Of a DNA stretch of 64,000 nt, positions 53,780 to 61,283 are shown one piece after another. A program made the translations under genes and the position numbers. The notes beneath the pieces were generated by a model that did not search any database, had not been told where the DNA came from, and saw only the letters and a program-made list of their open reading frames with translations. Source of the stretch: CAVPLM01 sp963713545 (GTDB lineage: Bacteria; Actinomycetota; Thermoleophilia; RBG-16-64-13); NCBI GenBank assembly GCA_963713545.1, contig CAVQME010000008.1, positions 113,119-177,118 on the forward strand, written 5' to 3'. Position 1 is the first letter of the stretch. Each line of letters begins with the position of its first letter.

Positions 53780-55147
53780 TCAGGAAGCACCCGCGACCGC
53801 CGGGCCATCCGAACCTGCGGGGTAGTCCAGCAACGGTACCATGTCCTCCGCCCAAGCCTGCAGAACGGGCTCCATGATGCGCCACGACTCCTCGGCCTCA
53901 TCGTCGCGGATGGTGAGCATCGCGTTCCCCTCGAGCATCGAGAGGAGCAGGTTCGCGTACGCAGGCCGACCCTCCGCGAACGAGAACAGTTCCAGATCGT
54001 GCTGATGAAGAGTCAGGTCGGGAGAGAGAAGGCTTATCGACAGCTGAACCGAGGGAACCATCAGCCCCAGGCGGAGAACGTTGTGCTCTTGAAGGCGCCG
54101 CCGATGAGCAGCGTCGGGCACCTTTCGGAAGGTGACGATCACTTCCCCCGCGTCCCGGCCAAGTGCCTTGCCCGACCTCAGAGTGAAGGGCACCCCCGCC
54201 CACCGCCAGTTGGCCACCTCCAGCGTGACTTGAGCGAAGGTCTCCGTGCCCCGCGCCGGGACGATGCCCGGTTCGTCCACGTAAGCGGGCACCGAGCGGT
54301 CGCCAATGTGGCCGGCGACATACCGGCCCCGGACCGAGCGTTCTTTGACCTGGTCCGCCGACATGGTGGGAATCGCACGCAGAACGGCGACGCGGGCATC
54401 CCGGTAAGAGGGCTCATCGAGCCTGGATGGTTGATCCATCGCCACGATGGCAAGGACCTCGAGCAGATGGTTCTGGATCATGTCCTTCAACGCCCCGGCG
54501 GTGTCGTAGTAGGACGCCCTGCCTTCCAGGGTGAGCGTCTCGTCCCAGACGATGTCCACCCGCTCGATGTGCTGGTTGTTCCAGAGGGGCTCGAAGAACC
54601 GGTTGGCGAAGCGCAGGACCACTACCTGCTGGACGAGCGCGTCCGAAAGGAAGTGGTCCACGCGAAAGATGGTCGTGGCCGGGAAATGCTGCCGGAGAAG
54701 ACCGTTGAGGCGGACGGCCGACTGCAGACTATCGCCAAACGGCTTCTCGACTGCGATGACGCTCTCCGGGGGGAGGCCCGACTGGGCGATAGCCAGGAGG
54801 GCGGGTTCGAACAAGTGCGGAGCCAGGGCCAGGTAGACAAGAGTTGGCCGATCGTTACCCTGCAGCGCCGCGGCGACCTCTTCCGGCGCACCGACGTCCG
54901 TCCGGCGGTACTGGATGGCCCCTGCGAGGCTGTCCCTTACCCGAGGGTCGACCTGGGGAGCGTGCTCTTCCAGAGCTGCCGCGATCTTCCCGCGGAACGA
55001 TTCGGCTGTGTAGTCGTGACGCCCCAGTCCGAGGACGGCCAAGTCTGGAGGGACCTTGCCGTCCTCCATGAGCACGGCCAGCGACGGGAGGAGCAGCCGG
55101 GCGGCGAGGTCCCCCGTCGCGCCAAAGAGTACGATGCGATCGATCAT
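53780..55147 (-). CDS. zwf: Glucose-6-phosphate 1-dehydrogenase
   Basis: 455 residues from ATG 55147 with AAGGGATAGG upstream. IVLFGATGDLAARLLLPSL binds NADP; EKPFGDSLQSA and FRVDHFLSDALVQQVVVLRFANRFFEPLWN are the substrate site (canonical is RIDHYLGKE; here RVDHFLSDA, so the usual Lys after Gly is lost); LRSGKAL and the C-terminal half fit G6PDH. It oxidises glucose-6-phosphate to 6-phosphogluconolactone, making NADPH. The loss of the Lys places it with the divergent actinobacterial G6PDH-like group, so another sugar phosphate is possible. With FNR and gntK it suggests local reductant supply. Confidence 0.88.
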   Translation of the reverse strand: MIDRIVLFGATGDLAARLLLPSLAVLMEDGKVPPDLAVLGLGRHDYTAESFRGKIAAALEEHAPQVDPRVRDSLAGAIQYRRTDVGAPEEVAAALQGNDRPTLVYLALAPHLFEPALLAIAQSGLPPESVIAVEKPFGDSLQSAVRLNGLLRQHFPATTIFRVDHFLSDALVQQVVVLRFANRFFEPLWNNQHIERVDIVWDETLTLEGRASYYDTAGALKDMIQNHLLEVLAIVAMDQPSRLDEPSYRDARVAVLRAIPTMSADQVKERSVRGRYVAGHIGDRSVPAYVDEPGIVPARGTETFAQVTLEVANWRWAGVPFTLRSGKALGRDAGEVIVTFRKVPDAAHRRRLQEHNVLRLGLMVPSVQLSISLLSPDLTLHQHDLELFSFAEGRPAYANLLLSMLEGNAMLTIRDDEAEESWRIMEPVLQAWAEDMVPLLDYPAGSDGPAVAGAS

Positions 55148-55193
55148 GCAGCCTATCCCTTGGCGTCTTCGCTGCTTGGTTTGCGCCGAGACC

Positions 55194-56021
55194 TCAAGCC
55201 TTCCAGTACTTCTCCACATGGATCTGGCCGGGCTCGGCCTTCGTATCTTCCGCGAACCCCTCTTGCCCCAGTAGTTCGAGCATGGATTCACTCATATGCG
55301 GACTGCCGCACATGAACACGTGCGTGTCGGCCGGACTGGGCTTGTGGCCCCAGGCCTTCTCGATGAGGCCGCTCCTCCACACGTCCTGGACGTGCCCGGT
55401 CGCGCCTTTCCAGGGGACCGGCTCTTCCTGCGGCCTGCTGACCACGGGGATATACGTGACGTTGTCGCGCAGATGCTGCATGGCCATCAGAATGGAGCGG
55501 TACCCAAGGTCCCACGAATGGCGAACACCATGCAGGACCGCGATGCGGCGCTGTGGCTGGAGTCGCAGGTGCGTGCTTAGCATGCTCACGAAGGGGGCTA
55601 GGCCGGAGCTGGTGGCGACGAGAACCAGATCCGATCCTTGAGGGATGCGCTCGTCGTCGTAGGTGAATCTGCCCACCACCCTGTCGGAGAGGTAGATGCG
55701 ATCACCGATCTTGAGGTCGAACAGACGCGGCGAGAGGGAGCCCCTGGGGACCAACGCGATGTAGAACTCCAGGAACTCACGATTGACGGGAGACGAGGCG
55801 ATGGAGTAGACGCGCCTGATCAGCTTGTCCGGCTCGGGAGGAGCCGCCTCGGGCTCGGCGAGAGCGCAACGAGATGCTGATCCGTACAGTCCTAGAGACA
55901 GAGACTGGCCGGGAACGTAGTCGGGCAGGACCCCCCCGTCCGGTACCACCTGCAGGACCATAAGCCAGGGCGAGACCTCGTTGCGCAGGGTGACTGTTGC
56001 ATTCAAAGATTGCTCGGCCAC
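55194..56021 (-). CDS. Ferredoxin/flavodoxin-NADP+ reductase
   Basis: 275 residues. RRVYSIASSPVNREFLEFYIAL is the FAD-binding RxYS motif; LVLVATSSGLAPFVSML binds NADP; HVFMCGSPHMSESMLELL is the nicotinamide end; the C-terminus HVEKYWKA is typical of bacterial Fpr. It passes electrons between NADPH and ferredoxin or flavodoxin. Lying between the activase and G6PDH, it could supply the low-potential electrons the radical-SAM activase needs. An insert (SASRCALAEPEAAPPEPDK) before the FAD motif is unusual. Confidence 0.9.
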   Translation of the reverse strand: MAEQSLNATVTLRNEVSPWLMVLQVVPDGGVLPDYVPGQSLSLGLYGSASRCALAEPEAAPPEPDKLIRRVYSIASSPVNREFLEFYIALVPRGSLSPRLFDLKIGDRIYLSDRVVGRFTYDDERIPQGSDLVLVATSSGLAPFVSMLSTHLRLQPQRRIAVLHGVRHSWDLGYRSILMAMQHLRDNVTYIPVVSRPQEEPVPWKGATGHVQDVWRSGLIEKAWGHKPSPADTHVFMCGSPHMSESMLELLGQEGFAEDTKAEPGQIHVEKYWKA

Positions 56022-56121
56022 CTGGTTCTCCTTTCCCCGTGCGAACCCCGGCTTACCATCACGGGCGCCGGGTTCACCGGTCCGGCCCTATTCCCCAGGC
56101 ATTACTCAACGGCAGCTGGAT

Positions 56122-57076
56122 TCATGCACTTCTGCCAAAGGCTTCGTCGATGATGGCCTGCAGGTGCTGGACCAACTCGTCGGACGGCGTCTTGTAGTCG
56201 TCCAGTTCATACACCACGCCCAGGCTCTCGTACTTGCCCAGTCCAAAGCGGTGATAGGGCAAGAGCTCGTAGTCGATCACGTTCTTGTAGGGGCGAATGA
56301 AGGCCAGGACCGCCCGGATGTGCTCCTCATCGGCATTCACGCCGGGAATCAGCGGCGTGCGGGCGATGAAGTCGATGTCGGGAAACGTCTCGTAGGCCCG
56401 CTTCATGTTCGCCAGGATGCGCTCGTTGCTCACGCCGGTCCACTTCTTGTGCCGCTCCGGGATGGTCAGCTTGTGGTCATGGAGCACCGTATCGACGTGC
56501 GGCAGCACCTTTTCGCAGAAAGACCAGGGCACGTTGAACGCCGTTTCGATGGCCGTATTGATGCCGCGCTCGGTGGGCGCCTTCAAGCAGTGCTGCGGCG
56601 AAGTCGGGTTGAAGCTGGCACTCGCCGCCGCTCAGGGTCATGCCGCCGCCGGAATTGCGGTAGATGGAAGCGTCCTTTTCGACCTCGCCCAGCACCTCGT
56701 CGACGGTCATCCTCTTGCCGTACATGTCCAGCGCATCCGTCGGGCAGAGCGAAACCAACGCCTCGTCGACGTCCGTGGCCAGATCCCAGTTGACTCTGAC
56801 TTTGTCATCGGCGCCCTCGACGACGTAGAAAGCGCCTTCAGGGAAGGGCGGCTTCAGACAGAGGCCGCATGCCTGCTTGCCGGTGCACATGTTGGGGGCG
56901 TAGGCCAGCTCCGGCTTGGGGTGGATGCTTTCGGGATTGGAGCACCATTTGCAGCGCAGCGAGCAGCCCTTGAGGAAGACGTTGGTGCGGATGCCCGGAC
57001 CGTCATGGCTGCAATAGCGCTGGATATTCAGGACAATACCGGTCGGACCGGATGATTTGTCGGATGGGCTGTTCAT
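56122..57076 (-). pseudogene. Glycyl radical enzyme activase (radical SAM), frameshifted
   Basis: About 317 residues when joined, from ATG 57076 with GGGAGGG upstream; it overlaps the Pfk-like stop by 4 nt. GPGIRTNVFLKGCSLRCKWCSNPES carries the CX3CX2C cluster of GRE activases; further Cys (MCTGKQACGLC, LCPTDAL) form one extra Fe-S cluster; NSGGGMTLSGGECQLQPDF is the SAM site. An extra base near 56585-56592 shifts the frame; the 3' part resumes with KAPTERGINTAIETAF and IARTPLIPGVNADEEH. It abstracts a hydrogen from the partner glycine. Located beside its GRE, as usual. Confidence 0.88.
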
Positions 57077-58257
57077 AGTTTCCCTCCCAGACAGATGCCA
57101 AGCGATTGGGCAATCTTCACAAACAGGCTGTCCGCGGGCACCGTCCTGACTTTGTTGATCGCCTCCGCCAGCGGCACGAACTGGATGTCCGGCGGGACAA
57201 AAGCAACCATCACGCCGTTCTTGCCGGCATTGAGGCCCCGTACTGCCCCGGCCCCGTAAGCCAACCCCAGTTGGCGGTCGACGGCGGTGGGGGCGCCGCC
57301 CCTGACCCAAAGGCCCAGGACGAGTGGCTGGGTTTCCTCGGCGATCAGCAGTTGCAGCCTGCTGGCCACGGTCTGGGCGGCCTGGCCCGATCGGAGGATG
57401 ACATGCTCACCGGCTTCACCCGTTGCCAGCGGCGATAACGATGCTTTGAGGGAAGCGGCGGCTGGCTTGTCCGCCTGGGCTTGCGGGCTGTCGAGAAACT
57501 GCACCCCTTCGGCCACCACCACCAGCCCGTAGTGCCGGCTGGGCGTCATCTTTTCCTTCAACCGCTCGGCCACCGTTTGCAGATCGCAGGGAATTTCGGG
57601 CATCAGCACCGCATCGGCGCCAGCGGCAATGCCGGCCTGCAGCGCAATCCATCCGGCCTGCGCTCCCAGCACCTCCACGACGGCGATCTTGCGGGCCGAC
57701 TGGGCCGCCTCACGCGCCCGGTCGAGCATCTCGATGGTGAAGCTGAGCGCGCTGTTGAAGCCAAAGGACACGGCGGTGGCGGCAACGTCGTTCTCGATCG
57801 ACCGGGGGATGCCAACAATATTGAGCCCCTTGCGATGGAGCTTGTAGAGAATGCTCAGCCCCCGGCTGCCAACGACGGAGATCACGGCATCGATCCGCTC
57901 TGCCTTCAGCGCTTTCAGCAGATCATCGGACAGGTCCACTTCCTGAACCATCTCGTTTTCATCGATCGTGCGGACATGAAACGGATCGACCCGGCCCGAC
58001 TGGCCCAGGATGCCCCGGCCCCCGGGATCCAGGCTCTCGGCCAGTTGCGGGCTGAGGGTTACCAGCCCGCCGTCAGGGTAACGCTCCGGGTGCAGCACTC
58101 CGTCGAAGCCATCGCGGATGCCGACCAGCTCCCATCCCAGTTCGCCCGCCGCCAGGGCCGCACCCATCACCACGGCATTCATGCCTGGCACAAAGCCGGC
58201 GCCCGCCATGATGGCGATCCGTCTCGGTGAACTGGCATGACCTATTTCAGTATTCAT
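57073..58257 (-). CDS. Divergent PfkA-family protein
   Basis: 394 residues. IAIMAGAGFVPGMNAVVMGAALAA, ILGQSGRVDPF, IVGIPRSIENDVAATAVSFGFNSALSF, VEVLGAQAGWIALQAGIAAGADAVLMPEIP are the PFK fold. The GGDGS Mg/ATP motif is replaced by VVGSRG, and the catalytic TIDND is SIEND, so the base Asp is Glu. It may phosphorylate another sugar, use PPi or be non-catalytic. ATG 58257 has GGAAGG before it. It follows the GRE gene across a strong inverted repeat and overlaps the activase start, so it is part of the same transcript. Confidence 0.78.
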   Translation of the reverse strand: MNTEIGHASSPRRIAIMAGAGFVPGMNAVVMGAALAAGELGWELVGIRDGFDGVLHPERYPDGGLVTLSPQLAESLDPGGRGILGQSGRVDPFHVRTIDENEMVQEVDLSDDLLKALKAERIDAVISVVGSRGLSILYKLHRKGLNIVGIPRSIENDVAATAVSFGFNSALSFTIEMLDRAREAAQSARKIAVVEVLGAQAGWIALQAGIAAGADAVLMPEIPCDLQTVAERLKEKMTPSRHYGLVVVAEGVQFLDSPQAQADKPAAASLKASLSPLATGEAGEHVILRSGQAAQTVASRLQLLIAEETQPLVLGLWVRGGAPTAVDRQLGLAYGAGAVRGLNAGKNGVMVAFVPPDIQFVPLAEAINKVRTVPADSLFVKIAQSLGICLGGKL

Positions 58258-58360
58258 CACGTACCTTCCTTTCGGTGCAACTTGAACTCATCTTCATGGC
58301 CTTTCAGCTTCTGCGTTTACCCGACGTTCGGGACTTGTACGAGAATACGTCATCAAGGGA

Positions 58361-58401
58361 CGTCCGGTGCGGCGTGGCGCAGCGCCACGCCGCACCGGAC
58401 G
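58361..58401. repeat. 20-bp perfect inverted repeat between GRE and Pfk-like genes
   Basis: CGTCCGGTGCGGCGTGGCGC (58361-58380), one centre base, then its exact complement (58382-58401). In RNA it makes a very stable hairpin about 10 nt after the GRE stop. No T-tract follows. It may stabilise the GRE mRNA or lower expression of the following genes; it could also be a partial terminator. Confidence 0.85.
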
Positions 58402-58410
58402 AGCGATGTC

Positions 58411-60835
58411 CTATCCCTGCTCGAAAGTCTGCAGGGTACGAGCAATCACCTCATCCTGCACACCCGGGGCCAGTTTGGTGAAGAAGGCGCTGAAACCGGC
58501 CACCCGAACCACCAGGTCGCGGTAGTTTTCGGGGTGCTTCTGCGCGTCCCTGAGGATTGCGGTGTCCAGGACATTGAACTGAATGTGATAGCCATCATTG
58601 TCAAAATAGGGTCTTGACAAGCCGCAGCACGTTATCCCGGCCCTTGCGTGTCTTCAGTTGGTCGGGCGGGAATTTCATGTTCATGTGCGTGGCGGTGTAC
58701 TTGATGGCATCCTGACCCTTCGCCGCCGACATCACCAACGCGGTGGGTCCGTTGACGTCGGTGCCCGGCATGGCCGACATACTGCCATCGGTGAGCGCTT
58801 GCCCGGCATATTTGCCGCTCGGCAGCGCGCCCGTCACCAGCCCCATCAGGTTGTGGATGCTCTTGGTGTAGGCATCCGGCGCGGACTTGATGTCCTGGCC
58901 GATGTAGTTGCCGCCGCCATCCACCTTCTGGAAAGCGTCATAGATACTATTGGTCACCCTGCGAACCAGCTTGTTCACTTCAGGAATGTCGTTGCCATGT
59001 TTGGGAGCTTCATAGCACATCCTGCGGACATTCTCGTATCCCTCCCAGTTGGCGGCCAGCGCCTGCTTCAGCTCGGCCATGGTGATCTTCTTGTCGTCGT
59101 AGACCAGCTTTTTCACCGCCATGAGCGAGTTGGCGGCGTCCACGCCACCGACCACGATTTGCGCAGTAGTGTAGTAATTGGCGCCGCCGTTCCAGACCTC
59201 GGTGCCGGTTTCGATGCAGCCCCCGGTCAGCAGCGAGCGCCAGGTCGTCGGGAGGAAGTCAGCGCACAGCATGCTGGCGATCCAGGCGCCCCGGCGGAGG
59301 ACCTCCTCATTGAATTCGATCTGCTTCTGGAATGCCGCGTAGAGTTCTTCGAAGGTCTGGAAGGTCTCGGGATCCCCGGTCTTGGGTCCGATCTGCTGCT
59401 TGGTGCGGGGATCGAAGCCGTCGTTCATGATCAGCTCGATGACCTTGCCCAGGTTGGGCTGCCCTTCCACCGGGTGGCCGGTCTCGTAGGGAATGTAGGA
59501 ACCCACGCAGGCGCCGATGGCGGTGCGTCTGGCTTTCTCGAGCGAGCAGACCCTTCTTGGAGTCGGCAAAGAGATTCAGGGCGCGCTTCACCATCACATC
59601 GCCATTGACGAACTGGGGCATGCCGATGCCGGTGCCGATGACGTCGAGCACCTTCTCGAGGAACTTGCCGCTCATCCGCTCCGTGTAGCAGCACGTCAGC
59701 GGAGGCTGGGGCAGGTGCAGGTAGTTGCACGCATCCAGGATCACGTAGTCCATTTCTGCGGTGGCATCTTCGCCATCTTCGGTATAGCCGCCGAGCGTGA
59801 TGCTCTGGCCCAGGTCGGCCGAGTTCTGCAAGGCGACCTTCTCGCCATAGTAGTAGCCGATCTCATTCAGCTTGATGACGAGGTTCTCGAACATGAAGAC
59901 TGCCTCGTCATAACCGATCAGGCCGGCAGCCTTGTCGGCCTGATAGAACGGCTCGAGGTTCTGGCCCAGGTAAGCCTCCGAATAGCCGCAGCCGACCTGT
60001 TCGATCTCCGCGACGATGTGACAGAAGAAGTGGCACTGGATGGCTTCGCGCAGGTTGCGGGCCGGATGCTCGGGCACCCACTCGCAGACCTCGGCGATGT
60101 CGAGCAGTTCCTGCTTGCGGTCGGGATTCGCTTCTTTCGCCGCCATCTCGCGGGCCAGCTCGGCATAGCGGTGGGCCAGGCGAATGACGGCCTTCATGAC
60201 GATGCGGCTGGCCTCATAGAAGGCGAACTTGTCGGCATTCGGCAGGCGCATCTCGAGGGCCGCCTCGCGCTCGTCGACCTCTTTGATCATGCTGGCAAGC
60301 CCATCCCTGTACACCCGGGGTAGTTCAGGTTGCCGCCGCCGCCGGGCCAGTCAAAGAAGCTAATGACGAAGCCGGAATCGTACGAAGGCCGCGGATCGAA
60401 CCCGTACTTCCTCTCGAAGATCTCGAGCGTGCGGGGTTTCAGCGCGCGCTTGTCCCAGTACTCGAGCGCCCACTCGTTCGCCTTGCGGTCTTCCGGGTCC
60501 TTGCACTTCTCAATGGTGTTTTCCTCTACCATCCAATCCACTTGCCATTCCGGATAGGTGTAGATGCCATTGACCGTGCTTGCCATGCTGCCGACGAAGA
60601 GGTTGTCGTCGATGTATATCTGTTTCCTCTCAAGCAGGGTTGCCATGAACTTGGCCCTGCGGATGATCTGCTGGTAGCCGGCGGTATCCTCGTACACCTC
60701 ATGCATGATCCTGACCCGCTCAAAATCAACCTCAGCAGGGGTGCTTCTGAGTTGTTCTTTCAGCCGGTCGATCCGCGCGATATCGGCTTTGACCCGCCCC
60801 GTGGTGATTCCTGCTTCCGTAGCTGCCTTCGCCAT
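58411..60835 (-). pseudogene. Glycyl radical enzyme (non-CVE type), three frameshifts
   Basis: About 807 residues when joined, from ATG 60835 with AGGAGGG upstream. The N-terminus has RAKFMATLLERKQIYIDDN and FFDWPGGGGNLNYP; the middle has GCGYSEAYLGQNLEPFYQADK and GTGIGMPQFVNGDVMVKRAL; the radical cysteine is in AIGACVGSYIPYETG (about residue 443); the glycine is in VRVAGFSAFF (about 780). Indels near 60314-60320 (one base missing), 59540-59548 and 58609-58611 (one extra each) separate the parts. Residue Cys+2 is Gly, not the Glu of CutC, GDH, HypD, IslA or HPAD, so the reaction type differs. Substrate unknown. Confidence 0.9.
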
Positions 60836-60910
60836 CACGGTCCCTCCTGTTCTCTTCGCCGCCGGCATCGGCCTGCCGGCGATCTGTTTGTCAGTCCCCT
60901 GGGAGTCCTG

Positions 60911-61165
60911 CTACAGGCGTTCCACGGCCTTGACCGACAGCACCGTGGCGTTGATTCCGAATAGAGCGGTGATAAGACCGGCCAGCCCGGCCTGGTCCTG
61001 CACAACGACCCGGACAACCGTCACGGGCCGAGCGTCGTTCTCAACGACCTCGACCGTCATCCCTTCGCAGAAGTCCCGCCACTCCTCGTCCAGAACGCCG
61101 CGCACGCAGATCTCGTAGAGAGCCGGGGTGGCGGCGGAAATATCGGGAAGACTGTCGGGAGCCAC
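60911..61165 (-). CDS. Short EIRVRG-family protein
   Basis: 84 residues, GTG 61165 with AGGAGG upstream. ALYEICVRGVLDEEW and VVVQDQAGLAGLITALFGINATVLSVKAVERL match a short actinobacterial family of unknown function seen as EIRVRG...DQAAL. The end half resembles an ACT-like helix-strand, which could bind a small ligand (weak inference). Upstream of the GRE on the same strand with a 75-bp gap. A shortened paralogue lies at 40662-40865. Confidence 0.75.
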   Translation of the reverse strand: MAPDSLPDISAATPALYEICVRGVLDEEWRDFCEGMTVEVVENDARPVTVVRVVVQDQAGLAGLITALFGINATVLSVKAVERL

Positions 61166-61283
61166 AAGGCCTCCTGGCGCGATGGGCCGGTTGAATCCAG
61201 TCTAGGCTGGAAGGCCGACGCAAAGGGAGTACCCAGAATGGTCCAAGTCCGGTCTAGCGTGCGGAACGGGCCTGATCGGCCAT

